From an uncultured Opitutia bacterium (GTDB lineage: Bacteria; Verrucomicrobiota; Verrucomicrobiia; Opitutales; Opitutaceae): a stretch of DNA of 64,000 bases. This document shows positions 32,660-43,245 of this stretch, one piece after another (position 1 is the stretch's first letter; each line of letters begins with the position of its first letter). The DNA lies in assembly GCA_903839035.1 (NCBI GenBank), contig CAIMAQ010000046.1, forward strand, positions 20,382 through 84,381. Reading direction: 5' to 3'. The notes under the pieces were generated by a model. That model did no database searches. It saw only the letters and a list, made by a program, of their open reading frames with translations, and was not told where the DNA came from. Made by a program: the position numbers and the translations under genes.

Positions 32660-33454
32660 TCAGGCCCGGACCGCTTGCCACACCGCGAGGCAGCTCGCGA
32701 GCAGCGCGGGCAGCTCGGCCAGCGGAATCATGTTCGGGCCATCCGAGATCGCCTTGGCGGGATTCGGATGTGTCTCGAGGAAAAGTCCGTCCGCCCCGGC
32801 CGCCAGCGCGGCCTTCGCCAGCGGCGCCACGAATTCGCGCTGCCCGCCGCTTTTGCCATTGGCGCCGCCCGGCAGCTGCACGCTGTGGGTTGCGTCCAGG
32901 ATCGTCGGATAGCCGTTTTGCGCCATGATCGGGAACGAGCGCATGTCCACGACGAGGTTGTTGTAGCCAAACGTCGTGCCGCGCTCGGTCTGCCAGATTT
33001 CCTTCGCCCGGCCCTCGCGGAGCTTGCCGGTGACGTACACCATTTCCTGCGGGGAGAGAAACTGGCCCTTCTTCACGTTGACGATCCGCCCCGTCGCGGC
33101 GGCGGCAAGCAGCAGGTCGGTTTGGCGGCTGAGGAAGGCCGGGATCTGGATCACGTCGCAGACCTTCGCGACCGGCTTCATCTGCTCGCGCTCGTGCACG
33201 TCGGTCAGCACGGGAAACCCATAGTCGCGCTTCACCATCGCCAGCAGCGCGAGGCCTTCCTTGAGCCCGGTGCCGCGCGCGCCGGCGGCGGACGTGCGGT
33301 TGGCCTTGTCGAACGAGCCCTTGAAAACGAGGTTCAGCTCCGGGTGCTTCCGGCTGATTTTCACCAGGCCCTCGGCGACGGCGCGGCAGACGCGCTCGTT
33401 CTCGAGCGAGCACGGCCCGGCGATGATGAGGAGTTTCTTGGGGTCGAAGAGCAC
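32660..33454 (-). CDS. kdsA: 3-deoxy-8-phosphooctulonate synthase (KDO-8-P synthase)
   Basis: 264 residues. The start [10 protein letters not shown], the substrate-binding [18 protein letters not shown] and [16 protein letters not shown] are all family signatures, and the [11 protein letters not shown] and ETHPNP stretches complete the active site. The enzyme joins PEP and D-arabinose-5-phosphate for KDO in the lipopolysaccharide inner core, which indicates a Gram-negative envelope. It lies 4 bp downstream of pyrG and is very probably co-transcribed with it. Confidence 0.97.
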   Translation of the reverse strand: MLFDPKKLLIIAGPCSLENERVCRAVAEGLVKISRKHPELNLVFKGSFDKANRTSAAGARGTGLKEGLALLAMVKRDYGFPVLTDVHEREQMKPVAKVCDVIQIPAFLSRQTDLLLAAAATGRIVNVKKGQFLSPQEMVYVTGKLREGRAKEIWQTERGTTFGYNNLVVDMRSFPIMAQNGYPTILDATHSVQLPGGANGKSGGQREFVAPLAKAALAAGADGLFLETHPNPAKAISDGPNMIPLAELPALLASCLAVWQAVRA

Positions 33455-33458
33455 GGGA

Positions 33459-35096
<1,638 letters not shown>

Positions 35097-35228
35097 CTAA
35101 GTGCCGCCCGGAGCCGTGACAAGAAAAAGCCTGCCACGGCCGTGCAATCGCACCGCAATTTTGGACCGGCGGTGCAAAGCCAAGAAATGCGCGGCGCGCG
35201 AGGGAGTCGCCCGCCCGGCGGAGAGCAA

Positions 35229-35432
35229 TCAGTGAAACACCAGCCAGATCGTCGTCCCCAGGCCGCCGACCAGCACGAGCGCGATCAGCAGGTACAGGCC
35301 CCACTTCAGCAGCTTCGCCAGCAGCCAGATCACGGCCGCCAGCACCAGCGTCACGCACGCCGCGACGAACCAGTGCGGATAGCTCGCAAGCGAGTCGAGC
35401 CACGAGGGCGGTGGTGGCGCGGGCATCGGCAT
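35229..35432 (-). CDS. Small two-helix membrane protein
   Basis: 67 residues from the ATG at 35432; GTG 35435 and ATG 35426 are alternatives. A Pro-rich start is followed by two adjacent hydrophobic segments, WFVAACVTLVLAAVIWLLA and LYLLIALVLVGGLGTTIWLV, with a short Lys-containing turn between them. No family was recognised. It stands between the pyrG promoter region and a divergent DUF6941-type gene. It could be a small membrane regulator or a chance frame, but the hydrophobic pattern is strong. Confidence 0.55.
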   Translation of the reverse strand: MPMPAPPPPSWLDSLASYPHWFVAACVTLVLAAVIWLLAKLLKWGLYLLIALVLVGGLGTTIWLVFH

Positions 35433-35516
35433 CACGCCTGTCGTTAAGCGCGCCCGGCGCCGCGGCTCCAAGCAAAATGATTTGCCCCTCCCCGCGCGCG
35501 CCTTCCCACTGGCCGG

Positions 35517-35903
35517 ATGCAATCGAAATCCCAGCTGCTCGCCTGGCTCACCTGCGACGGCGTCCACATCGACCCCAGCTCGGGCAAACACACGATCCTG
35601 GGCGTGTTTTCGAACATCAACGCCCGCCATTTTCCCGTCACGCACCCGTTCATGGTCTGGTTCCTCACCCTCACCGACTGCGCGCCCGGCCCGCATTCGA
35701 TGCGCCTCTCCATGGGCCTCGAGCCCACCGCGATGAAGGTCCTCCTCGACCGGCCGTTCGAGTCGCAGAGCCCCCTCCACCGCATCAATCTCATCAACGA
35801 AATCCGCAACCTGACCTTCGTCGAGCCGGGTGATTACGCGATCCTCGTCGAGGTGGATGATGAACCGATCCTCGCCACGAACATGACCGTCAGCGCCGCC
35901 TGA
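35517..35903 (+). CDS. DUF6941-type conserved hypothetical protein
   Basis: 128 residues. The start QSKSQLLAWLTCDGVHIDPSSGKHTILGVFSNI corresponds to the conserved opening of DUF6941 proteins (CD-VHIDP-TGKHTLLG-FS). No signal peptide or catalytic motif was seen. It is predicted to be a small beta-rich cytoplasmic protein. The stop is 27 bp before the PfkB kinase start, so the two may share a transcript. No function is known for the family as far as I recognise it. Confidence 0.8.
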   Translation: MQSKSQLLAWLTCDGVHIDPSSGKHTILGVFSNINARHFPVTHPFMVWFLTLTDCAPGPHSMRLSMGLEPTAMKVLLDRPFESQSPLHRINLINEIRNLTFVEPGDYAILVEVDDEPILATNMTVSAA

Positions 35904-35929
35904 ACCCGCCCGACCCGTTCCCTCGCACC

Positions 35930-36940
35930 ATGGCCTCTCCTTCCTTTGATCTCATCGGCATCGGCAATCCCATCATGGATCTGCTCGCCCACGTGGATGA
36001 CGCCTTCCTCGCCCGGCACGTCGCCGGCGACAAGGGCGGCATGGTGCTGGTGGACGACGCCGACATCGCCGCGCTTGTCCAGAAGGTCCACGGCAACGTC
36101 GCCACCATGCCCGGCGGCGCCGTCGCCAACGCCACCCTCGGCGCCACGCGCCTCGGCCTGCGCACCACGTACCTGGGCAAGATCGGCGGCGACATTACCG
36201 CGGAGCATTATTTCGCCAACTTCACCGCCGCCGGCGGCGATGGCTCGCGCTTCAAGCGCGCCACGCTCCCCAACGGCCGCTGCCTCTCCCTCGTCACGCC
36301 CGACGGCCAGCGCACGCTGCGCACCCACCTCGGCGCGGCCATGACGCTGTCACCGGACGAAATCTCCCCCGCCGACTTCCTCGGCGCCCGCCACGCCCTC
36401 ATCGAGGGCTACCTGCTCTTCAATCCGGCCCTCGCAACCCAGGTCATCCGGACCGCCCGGGCCGCCGGCTGCACCATCAGCATCGACCTCGCCTCCTTCG
36501 AGGTGGTGAAGGCCGCGCGTGACTGGATTTTTGCGCAGCTGCGCGAGGGCGTGGACATCGTCTTCGCCAACGAGGACGAGGCCGCCGCGCTGTTCCAGCG
36601 CCAGGATACCTATGAGAATTTCGCCCGGGAGATCGCCGGCTTTGGCGGCATCGCGGCGGTGAAGATGGGCAAGGACGGCGCGTGGGTCGCCCGGGGCAAG
36701 GAACTGCACCGCATCCACCCCGTTCACGCCGCGCGCGTCGTCGACACGACCGGAGCGGGCGACTCCTGGGCCGCGGGTTTTCTTTACGGCCACCTGCGCG
36801 GCGCCTCCCTGGCCGCGTCCGGCGCCATCGGCTCCATCCTCGGCGCCGAAACCGTCCAGCATCTCGGCGCCGCGATTCCGGATACCTTCTGGCCGCACAT
36901 CCGCGCCCACGCCGAGGCGTTGGTGAAGCAGCCCAAGTAG
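35930..36940 (+). CDS. PfkB-family carbohydrate/adenosine kinase
   Basis: 336 residues. The first PfkB signature region is GGAVANATLGATRLG. The second is DTTGAGDSWAAGFLYG (~278), with the catalytic Asp in GAGD. The general layout (FDLIGIGNPIMDLLAHVDD, MPGGAVANA) is close to adenosine-kinase-like members, so a nucleoside is as likely as a sugar. The reaction uses ATP in the cytoplasm. It follows the DUF6941-type gene, and its stop codon is part of the left arm of a repeat element. Confidence 0.88.
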   Translation: MASPSFDLIGIGNPIMDLLAHVDDAFLARHVAGDKGGMVLVDDADIAALVQKVHGNVATMPGGAVANATLGATRLGLRTTYLGKIGGDITAEHYFANFTAAGGDGSRFKRATLPNGRCLSLVTPDGQRTLRTHLGAAMTLSPDEISPADFLGARHALIEGYLLFNPALATQVIRTARAAGCTISIDLASFEVVKAARDWIFAQLREGVDIVFANEDEAAALFQRQDTYENFAREIAGFGGIAAVKMGKDGAWVARGKELHRIHPVHAARVVDTTGAGDSWAAGFLYGHLRGASLAASGAIGSILGAETVQHLGAAIPDTFWPHIRAHAEALVKQPK

Positions 36941-37015
36941 GGCGGAGTCTTTGACCCGCCCTCTCTGAGCACACCCTCGGCCAGGTCAGGGCAGGTCAAA
37001 GACCTTGCCCTACTC
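36936..37015. repeat. Mirror-armed repeat, GTAGGGCGGGTCTTTGACCCGCC family
   Basis: The left arm (36936-36960) starts inside the kinase stop codon (AAGTAGGGCGG). The right arm is at 36994-37014 (GGTCAAAGACCTTGCCCTACT). The same GTAGGGCGG...CCCGCC units form the element inside the sulfatase-like gene at 55683-55742. It separates convergent genes. Confidence 0.75.
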
Positions 37016-37018
37016 CAG

Positions 37019-37696
37019 TCATCGCGCCGACGGAAACCACTTCAGCAATTCCGCCGCGACCAGCTGGTGGCCGGCGAAATTGGGATGGTTGCCCGACGAC
37101 ATGAGCGTCGGGAGCTTCACGCCCGCCGACACCTGTTGCTGAAACATGGCGAAACTGTCCACCAGCCCGACGCCGTGCTCCGCGGCCAACGCCTTCACCT
37201 GCGCCGCATGTTGCACCAGCGGGTCCGCCGGATCCGTCAGTGAGGCGGACACATCCGGGGTCGGGGTCAGCAGCAGCACCGGGATTTTCGCCGCCTGGGC
37301 GGACGTGATCATCGCGGTCCAGGCGCGCCGGGCCCGCTCGAGGCCGTCCCCGCGGTCATTCAGCGCGTAGTCCAAAGTGATGACATCCGGCCGGTGCGTC
37401 AGTACGTCCGCGGCAAACCGCGCCGCACCCCTTTCCGCCGTCTCGCCGCCAATCGCCGTCACGATCACATTGATCACGGCGTGTGGAAAACGCCGCGCCA
37501 GCGCCCTATGCAGGAGGTGGGGATACGACTCAAACGTGCTGATCTCCGGCGTCAGAAAATACCCCGCCGGCACACTGTGCCCGTGGCAGACGACATTGAG
37601 CGTGCGGTTCTGGGGCCAGTCCACCCGGGCCAGCCGGCAAAATTCTGCGAGATAGGTGGCGGGATGCGCGGTGCGGGGGGTAGTCACGCGGGCCAC
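37019..37696 (-). CDS. SGNH/GDSL-type esterase or lipase
   Basis: 225 residues, starting with GTG at 37696. The four SGNH blocks are visible: block I CHGHSVPAGYF with the nucleophilic Ser, block II AIGGETAERG, block III DYALNDRGD with the Asn, and block V NHPNFAGHQL with Asp replaced by Asn next to His. No signal peptide is seen, so a cytoplasmic hydrolase of acetyl or acyl esters, perhaps of sugar esters, is likely. It faces the kinase gene, with only the repeat element between them. Confidence 0.8.
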   Translation of the reverse strand: MARVTTPRTAHPATYLAEFCRLARVDWPQNRTLNVVCHGHSVPAGYFLTPEISTFESYPHLLHRALARRFPHAVINVIVTAIGGETAERGAARFAADVLTHRPDVITLDYALNDRGDGLERARRAWTAMITSAQAAKIPVLLLTPTPDVSASLTDPADPLVQHAAQVKALAAEHGVGLVDSFAMFQQQVSAGVKLPTLMSSGNHPNFAGHQLVAAELLKWFPSAR

Positions 37697-37764
37697 GGTA
37701 GTTGCCCGGCCGGCAAAATCACGGAAAAACCCGCCGCCTCACCGGGGTGCGCGTCACGCGAAGC

Positions 37765-37880
37765 ACCAAGTCCCAAGTATCAAGTGCCAAGGGACCGGTG
37801 TCTCGCAACCAGACGGTCGCTCCGGCGCAGCTGACAATCTTGTTACTTGCCCCTTGCCCCTTGTCACTTACCCCTTGGGT
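37765..37880. repeat. Mirror-armed repeat, ACTTGCCCCTTGCCCCTTG family
   Basis: The left arm 37765-37793 has CAAGTCCCAAGTATCAAGTG; the right arm 37840-37880 has TTACTTGCCCCTTGCCCC and then TTGTCACTTACCCCTTGG. Units of ~7 nt recur within each arm. It lies in the leader before proA and ends 4 bp before its start codon, so it may form part of the 5' untranslated region. Confidence 0.75.
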
Positions 37881-37884
37881 TCCC

Positions 37885-39159
37885 ATGTCCGCCGATCTCG
37901 TCCAGCTTGTCACCGCCCTCGCGTCGCGCGCCCGCGCCGCGTCGCTCGGGCTTGCGACCGCTCCGACCGCCGCGAAAAACTCCGCGCTGCGCCAGCTCGC
38001 CGACCTGATCGACGCCGCCCATCCCGCCCTCCTCGCGGCCAACGCCCAGGACCTCGCCTCCCCCGAGGCCGCCGCCCTCACCCCCGCCGCCCGCGACCGG
38101 CTCATCCTCACTTCCGCCCGCCTGCAGCACCTCGCCGAGTCCGTCCGCGAGGTCGCCGTCCTGCCCGACCCGGTCGGTGACGTCCTCGAGGACTTCACCC
38201 GGCCCAACGGTCTGCACATCCGCAAGCTGCGCGTCCCGATCGGCGTCATCGGCATCATCTACGAGGCCCGCCCCAACGTCACCATCGACTGCGCCGTCCT
38301 CTGCCTGAAGAGCGGCAACGCGTGCATTTTACGGGGCGGGAAGGAATGTTTTCACACGAACACCGCGCTGGTCGCGCTCATCGCGCAGGCCCTGTCTGCT
38401 TCCGGTCTCGCCGTCGACGCCGTCCAGCTCGTTCCCACCACTGACCGCGCCGCCCTGCTGACGCTGCTCAAGCTCGACTCGCTCATCCACTGCATCATCC
38501 CCCGCGGCGGCGAGAGCCTCATCCGGTTCGTCGCGGAAAACTCCACCATCCCCGTCATCAAGCACTACCGCGGGGTGTGCTTTGTCTATGTGGACGCCGC
38601 CGCCGACCTCGCGATGGCGGAGGCCATCACGGTCAATGCCAAGGCCTCCCGCCCGAGCGCCTGCAATGCCGCCGAGCAGCTGCTCGTGCACCAGAGCATC
38701 GCGGGGAAATTCCTCCCCGCCGTGGCCCGCGCGCTTGCCGCGCAAAAGGTCAGCCTCCGCTGCGACGCCGCCAGCGCCGCGATCCTCGCGCGCGAAAAAC
38801 TCCCGCACAGCGCCGCGACCGCCGCCGATTTCACCACCGAGTTCCTAGACTACGTCATCGCCGTCCGCGTCGTCGATTCCCTTGACGCCGCCATCGCGAC
38901 CATCAATCGCGACAGCTCCAACCACAGCGACGCCATCGTGACGGCCAACGCGGCCGCCGCGCGCCGTTTCCTCGCCGAGGTGGACAGCGCCACGGTGTAT
39001 TGGAACGCCAGCACGCGCTTCACCGACGGCTTTGAGTTTGGCTACGGCGCCGAGATCGGCATCAGCACCGACCGGCTCCACGCCCGCGGCCCGATGGGCC
39101 TGCGCGAACTCTGCACGCACAAGTTTGTCATCGAGGGAACCGGACAGGTGCGCGGATGA
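37885..39159 (+). CDS. proA: Glutamate-5-semialdehyde dehydrogenase (gamma-glutamyl phosphate reductase)
   Basis: 424 residues from the ATG at 37885; the upstream frame is the repeat element. Family blocks are LRVPIGVIGIIYEARPNVTIDCA, LCLKSGNACILRGGKE, IPRGGESLIRFV and the catalytic Cys in ASRPSACNAAEQLLVH, followed by TEFLDYVIAVRVVDS and FGYGAEIGIST. It reduces gamma-glutamyl phosphate to glutamate semialdehyde in proline synthesis. No proB is beside it. The stop overlaps the start of the small lipoprotein gene (ATGA). Confidence 0.96.
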   Translation: MSADLVQLVTALASRARAASLGLATAPTAAKNSALRQLADLIDAAHPALLAANAQDLASPEAAALTPAARDRLILTSARLQHLAESVREVAVLPDPVGDVLEDFTRPNGLHIRKLRVPIGVIGIIYEARPNVTIDCAVLCLKSGNACILRGGKECFHTNTALVALIAQALSASGLAVDAVQLVPTTDRAALLTLLKLDSLIHCIIPRGGESLIRFVAENSTIPVIKHYRGVCFVYVDAAADLAMAEAITVNAKASRPSACNAAEQLLVHQSIAGKFLPAVARALAAQKVSLRCDAASAAILAREKLPHSAATAADFTTEFLDYVIAVRVVDSLDAAIATINRDSSNHSDAIVTANAAAARRFLAEVDSATVYWNASTRFTDGFEFGYGAEIGISTDRLHARGPMGLRELCTHKFVIEGTGQVRG

Positions 39160-39323
39160 CTCCCCCCGGCATGCGCTTCCATGCCGTTTCGCGCTTCGCC
39201 CTCGCCGCGCTGCTGGCGCTCGCCGCCCTCACCGGATGCAGCTCCATCCACAGCTGGGCCCAGGCCAGCTCGGGCCATTCCCCCACGGCCGGCGCCAGTG
39301 TGAGCCTGCCCTTCGGCAAATAA
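39156..39323 (+). CDS. Small lipoprotein overlapping the proA stop
   Basis: 55 residues. The start ATG overlaps the proA stop as ATGA; a second ATG at 39171 is also possible. The sequence has a positive N-terminus, a hydrophobic core (LAALLALAAL) and a lipobox LTGC, so Cys28 would be lipidated after cleavage. The ~28-residue mature tail is Ser/Gly-rich and ends LPFGK. No known family was recognised. Translational coupling to proA suggests constant low expression. It could be an envelope or stress lipoprotein. Confidence 0.6.
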   Translation: MTPPGMRFHAVSRFALAALLALAALTGCSSIHSWAQASSGHSPTAGASVSLPFGK

Positions 39324-39403
39324 GACCACCCGGGGCGGGCGCTGTTTTTGCCTTTTCTGAGAGTTGCAGGGAACCCGCCCGCGGTCAAAGTGACCTGATA
39401 GCC

Positions 39404-40036
39404 ATGCCCACCGCCCTTCGCGCCCCCAGGTTGATCACAGCATTGGTTGCCCTTGCCCTTGCGTCCGCCAGCCGGGCCCAGACGGCCACCTCGCCGGCCG
39501 ATGCGACCGCCCCGGCCCCGGTTGTGAAAACCGCCCAACCCGCCCCGGCCGCGCCCAAGCACGACCGCGTCATGTCGGACGAGGTGGCGTCCACGCTCGC
39601 CAGCGGGATGCCGAAATACAATCCGCCGCCGAAACTGCCCGAACCCAAGCCCGAGGAGGAGCAGGCCGACCTCCGCGAAACCGACAAGCCGAAAAACAAG
39701 ATCATCCGCCTGCAGAAGTTCATGGTGAAGGAGCCCAAGCCGCCCGTCTTCCGCGACCGCGACCTGGAGAGCAAATCGGGGCTGGCCAACCGTGGCCTGA
39801 AGAGCAATCCCGGCCTCGGGATCGGCAACTTTGGCGGCCTGAACCGACCCATCGGCCTGCTGATGTATGAGGAACAGGAGCGGCTCAGGAACATCGCCGA
39901 CCTCAACAAGGACGCCAAGGATGCCAAGGCCAGCGGCGACGCCACCGCCGCCGATTACATTTTGAAGGAGAACAACCGGGCCAACTACCGCCCCTCCGAC
40001 TTCGGCTGGAACAGCGACAATCCGGCCGGCAAGTAG
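39404..40036 (+). CDS. Secreted conserved protein, unknown function
   Basis: 210 residues from the ATG at 39404, giving a signal peptide (LITALVALALASASRAQ). The mature part begins Ala/Pro/Thr-rich and then has MPKYNPPPKLPEPKPEE and KNKIIRLQKFMVKEPKPPVF, a Lys/Pro-rich pattern that I associate with uncharacterised Opitutaceae proteins. Its C-terminal half is charged and predicted helical (EEQERLRNIADLNKDAKDAK). No enzyme motif is visible. It is probably a periplasmic or outer-membrane-associated structural protein. Confidence 0.7.
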   Translation: MPTALRAPRLITALVALALASASRAQTATSPADATAPAPVVKTAQPAPAAPKHDRVMSDEVASTLASGMPKYNPPPKLPEPKPEEEQADLRETDKPKNKIIRLQKFMVKEPKPPVFRDRDLESKSGLANRGLKSNPGLGIGNFGGLNRPIGLLMYEEQERLRNIADLNKDAKDAKASGDATAADYILKENNRANYRPSDFGWNSDNPAGK

Positions 40037-40072
40037 GCCGCGGCTGGCCCGGGCCGCAGGAGTCGACAACGA

Positions 40073-40360
40073 CTACCCCTGCAGCAGCTCCCGCGCGATC
40101 GCTTCGCGCTCGGCGTCGAGCGTGACCGTCTTCGCCGGCGGCGTCCGGCCGGCCCGGGCGTACCAGTAGCGCGCATTGGCGAGGTCACCTTCCCGGCGAT
40201 GCAGGTACGCGTGCACCCAGCTGCCGGCCGCGCTCTCGTCCTCCTGCGAAAGTCCGTGGGCCTTTGCCCAGTCGCCGTGCGCGTCGTGCCAGAGGGCGGC
40301 CAGCGCGGGACCGGCTCCCGCGGACGGCGTGGCGGCGGCGATAAATTCCTCAAATGACAT
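40073..40360 (-). CDS. Conserved hypothetical protein, helical (TPR-like)
   Basis: 95 residues. The sequence ALWHDAHGDWAKAHGLSQ and DESAAGSWVHAYLHRREGDL-NARYWYARAGR has the Trp/Tyr/Ala spacing of one or two tetratricopeptide-like helix pairs. This short family occurs in many bacteria without assigned function. It has no signal peptide or membrane segment. It is divergent from birA with only ~10 bp between the start codons, so they share a promoter region. Confidence 0.75.
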   Translation of the reverse strand: MSFEEFIAAATPSAGAGPALAALWHDAHGDWAKAHGLSQEDESAAGSWVHAYLHRREGDLANARYWYARAGRTPPAKTVTLDAEREAIARELLQG

Positions 40361-40369
40361 TTGCCCACT

Positions 40370-41407
40370 ATGGGGGGACGCTCTCTAGTTTCAACCGTGG
40401 CCGCGCCCGCCCCTTCCCCCAGCACCCAACTCGTCATCCTGCGCGAACTGCTCGCCCGCGAGCCCGGCTTCATGTCCGGCGCCGCCCTGGCCGCCAAGCT
40501 CGGCCTCAGCCGGGTCGCCGTCTGGCAGCACATGGAGAAACTCCGGGCCCAAGGCTTCGCCTTCGAGGCCGCCCGCGCCCGTGGCTACCGGATCGCCACG
40601 CGCCCGGCCGGGCTGCACCTCGAGTTCATCCTCGCCCACCTCAAGGGCCGCGCCCGGGATTTTTCCCTCACGCTGCTCGACGAGGTGGACAGCACCAACG
40701 ACGAGGCCGCCCGCCAGCTCGCCGCCGGCCGGCCCGCGCCGTTTGTCATCCTCGCCCGCCGGCAGACGCGCGGCCGCGGCCGGCTCGGCCGCGCCTGGCA
40801 CAGCGAGGCCAACGGCAACCTCTATGCCAGCTTCGCTTTCCGGCCCCGCCTCGCCCCCGCCGGCATGCCCACGTTCACGCTCTGGATGGGCGCCAGCGTC
40901 TGCGAGCTCATCGCGAATTTCTGCGGGGTCTCCCCCGGCATCAAGTGGCCCAACGACCTCCTCTTCGACGGGCGCAAGGCCGGCGGCATGCTCACCGAGG
41001 CCCGCATCGACGCCGACCAGATCCGCGACCTCGTTTTCGGCCTCGGCCTGAACCTCAACAGCCCCGCCGGCGCGTGGCCCGCCGACCTCGCCCGCCGCGC
41101 CACCTCCCTCGCCGAGCAGACCGCCGCCCCGCTCGATCCCAACCGCTTCACCGCCGCCCTCATCGGCCGCGTGCTGCTCGCCTACACGCAGTTCGTGGAC
41201 GGCGACTACCGGAAAACCTTCGCCGACCTGTGGAACCGCCACGATGTCCTCCGCGGCCAGCCCGTCACCGTGCTGCAGGCGGACAAGCGCTACGCGGGTA
41301 CCGCCGCCGGCGTGGATGACGCCGGCTCCCTGCTCGTGCGCCCCACCGCCGGCGGCCGGCCCCTGCGCTTCCAGGCCGGCGAGGTCACCCTCGAAAAAAG
41401 CGCCTGA
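40370..41407 (+). CDS. birA: Biotin-protein ligase / biotin operon repressor
   Basis: 345 residues from the ATG at 40370; a GTG at 40397 would also fit and would leave more room for the divergent promoter. An N-terminal winged helix (~25-80, SGAALAAKLGLSRVAVWQHMEKL) is followed by the ligase domain with VDSTNDEAARQLAAG, the GRGRLGRAW biotinoyl-AMP loop and KWPNDLLFDGRKAGGMLTE. The C-terminal SH3-like domain is at the end. It attaches biotin to acetyl-CoA carboxylase carrier protein, and the helix-turn-helix suggests that it also represses biotin genes. Confidence 0.93.
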   Translation: MGGRSLVSTVAAPAPSPSTQLVILRELLAREPGFMSGAALAAKLGLSRVAVWQHMEKLRAQGFAFEAARARGYRIATRPAGLHLEFILAHLKGRARDFSLTLLDEVDSTNDEAARQLAAGRPAPFVILARRQTRGRGRLGRAWHSEANGNLYASFAFRPRLAPAGMPTFTLWMGASVCELIANFCGVSPGIKWPNDLLFDGRKAGGMLTEARIDADQIRDLVFGLGLNLNSPAGAWPADLARRATSLAEQTAAPLDPNRFTAALIGRVLLAYTQFVDGDYRKTFADLWNRHDVLRGQPVTVLQADKRYAGTAAGVDDAGSLLVRPTAGGRPLRFQAGEVTLEKSA

Positions 41408-41429
41408 AATCACCCGCCCGCGCCGAAAC

Positions 41430-41451
41430 ATTCGTGTTTATTCGTGTCCAT
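41430..41451. repeat. Half-element, ATTCGTGTTTATTCGTGTCCAT
   Basis: Two ATTCGTGT units in the leader of the ABC ATPase gene resemble one arm of the CACGAA-type repeats. The second arm is absent, so it may be a degenerate copy. Confidence 0.45.
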
Positions 41452-41473
41452 CACTGATTCACCCTCATCCTTA

Positions 41474-42460
41474 ATGCCTGATACGCCCGCCATTGAAGTC
41501 TCCCACCTGGTGAAGGCCTACGCCGGCGTGACGGCGGTCAATGACATCAACTTCAAGGTCGCGCGGGGCGAGATCCTCGGCTTCCTCGGCCCCAACGGCG
41601 CCGGCAAGTCCACCACCATGCGCATCCTGACCGGCTACCAACCGGCCACCTCCGGCGAGGTCAAAGTCTGCGGCGTGTCCGTCGCTTTGCGCCCCGACGA
41701 GGTCAAGCGGCAGATCGGCTACATGCCGGAAAACAACCCGCTGCCCGAGGACATGCGCGTGTCGGAGTACCTTTATTTCCGCGGCCGGCTGAAGGAGATC
41801 AAGCGCCGCATGCTCGGCCCGCGCATCGACGAGGTGCTGGAGCTGTGCGACCTCAAGCGCGTCCGCCACAAGATCATCGGCCAGCTCTCCAAGGGCTACC
41901 GCCAGCGCGTCGGCATCGCCGAGGCCATCCTCGCCGAGCCGCCCGTCATCATCATGGACGAGCCCACCATCGGCCTCGACCCCCACCAGATCCTCATCGT
42001 CCGCGACCTCATCGCCAGCCTGCGCGGCCGCATGACCGTCATCATCTCCTCGCACATCCTGCCCGAGATCGAGATGACCTGCGACCGCGTCCTCATCATC
42101 AACCAGGGCCGCGTCGTCGCCCAGGGCACGCCCGCCGACCTGCGCCGCGACGTGCTCGGCCACTCCACCTACCAGCTCGAGGTCGCGGGGGACACCGCCT
42201 CCCTGCCGCTCCTGCTCGCCACGATTGATCCCACGCTCACGGTCACCGCCGAGGGCGAGCCGGATGGCGAGGGCTTCCGCCGGCTCACGCTCTCCACCGA
42301 GAACGACGGCGAGCTCGGCGAGTCGCTGCTGCGCACGCTCAGCTCGCAGTCGTACCGCCTCCGCGCCCTCAGCCGCACCAACCCAACGCTCGAGGATGTG
42401 TTCCTCGCCGCGACCCGCCGCAGCTGGGACGTGAAGTCCGGCGACCTGCGCAAGAAATAA
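41474..42460 (+). CDS. ABC transporter ATP-binding protein (Gld-like)
   Basis: 328 residues from the ATG at 41474. Walker A is GPNGAGKST (~39-47), the Q-loop is near YMPENNPL, the signature is LSKGYRQRVGIA, Walker B is PPVIIMDEPTIGLD and the switch His is in ISSHILPEIE. A C-terminal domain of ~90 residues follows. This layout matches the GldA-type ATPases of the Gld/ABC-2 clusters found in many non-gliding bacteria. It would power the exporter formed by the next two genes. Spacing to the permease is 1 bp. Confidence 0.92.
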   Translation: MPDTPAIEVSHLVKAYAGVTAVNDINFKVARGEILGFLGPNGAGKSTTMRILTGYQPATSGEVKVCGVSVALRPDEVKRQIGYMPENNPLPEDMRVSEYLYFRGRLKEIKRRMLGPRIDEVLELCDLKRVRHKIIGQLSKGYRQRVGIAEAILAEPPVIIMDEPTIGLDPHQILIVRDLIASLRGRMTVIISSHILPEIEMTCDRVLIINQGRVVAQGTPADLRRDVLGHSTYQLEVAGDTASLPLLLATIDPTLTVTAEGEPDGEGFRRLTLSTENDGELGESLLRTLSSQSYRLRALSRTNPTLEDVFLAATRRSWDVKSGDLRKK

Positions 42461-42461
42461 C

Positions 42462-43223
42462 ATGAAGCATTTCTTCACCCTCCTCAGCCACGAGATCCGC
42501 ATGCTGCTCGTCAGCCCGAGCACCTACCTCGCCGCGCTGCTGTTCCTCTCGTTCATGGGCTTCATCTTCACCACCATCCTCGAGAGCTACAGCAAGGCGC
42601 CGCTGGAGCTGTCGCCCGCCCAGGTGTTCTTCCAGCTGTTCTGGCTGCCCGTGCTCTTCATGGTGCCGATGCTGACGATGAAGTGCCTCGCGGAGGAGCG
42701 CCGCCTCGGCACGATCGAGACGCTGCTGACCACGCCCGTGACGACTACCGAGGTGGTGCTGGGTAAATACGGCGCCGCCTACCTGCTTTATCTCGCGCTC
42801 TGGGGCTCGACCGCCGGGTTCTTCCTCATCCTGCGGAAATTCTCCGGCGACGTGCGTTTCATGGATCCCGGTCCGCTCCTCGGCGGCTACCTCTTCATCG
42901 CCGTCTCCGGCCTGCTGTTCGTCGCCCTCGGCGTGTTTGCCAGCTCGCTGTCCCGCAACCAGGCCGTCGCCGGCATCCTCTGCTTCACGATGATCTTCGG
43001 GCTTATCTTCGGCCTGAGCTTCCTCGCCGGCTCGTCCATCCTCCACCGCGAGGCGCTGCAGCCCGCCCGGCAGGCCGTGGAATACGCGCAGGTGCTTACC
43101 CACCGCGACGACTTCACCCGTGGCGTCATCGATACGCGCCAGCTGCTGTTCTACCTCAGCGGCACCGTCCTCGCCCTCATCTTCAGCATCCTCGGCGTCG
43201 AGGCGAAGCTGCTGCATTCATGA
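42462..43223 (+). CDS. ABC-2-type permease (GldF-like)
   Basis: 253 residues with about six hydrophobic segments, including STYLAALLFLSFMGFIF, LFWLPVLFMVPMLTM and AGFFLILRKFSGDV. The block ERRLGTIETLLTTPVTT is the cytoplasmic coupling region of ABC-2 permeases of the GldF/NosY kind. It should form the membrane channel with the ATPase in the gene 1 bp upstream. A repeat element separates it from the GldG-type gene. Confidence 0.9.
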   Translation: MKHFFTLLSHEIRMLLVSPSTYLAALLFLSFMGFIFTTILESYSKAPLELSPAQVFFQLFWLPVLFMVPMLTMKCLAEERRLGTIETLLTTPVTTTEVVLGKYGAAYLLYLALWGSTAGFFLILRKFSGDVRFMDPGPLLGGYLFIAVSGLLFVALGVFASSLSRNQAVAGILCFTMIFGLIFGLSFLAGSSILHREALQPARQAVEYAQVLTHRDDFTRGVIDTRQLLFYLSGTVLALIFSILGVEAKLLHS

Positions 43224-43245
43224 AGACCCGGACAAATCCATCTGA

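Noticed and set aside
37765..37880. Riboswitch in the proA leader
   Set aside because: The leader structure is explained by the short-period mirror-armed repeat seen elsewhere; no known riboswitch core could be matched.
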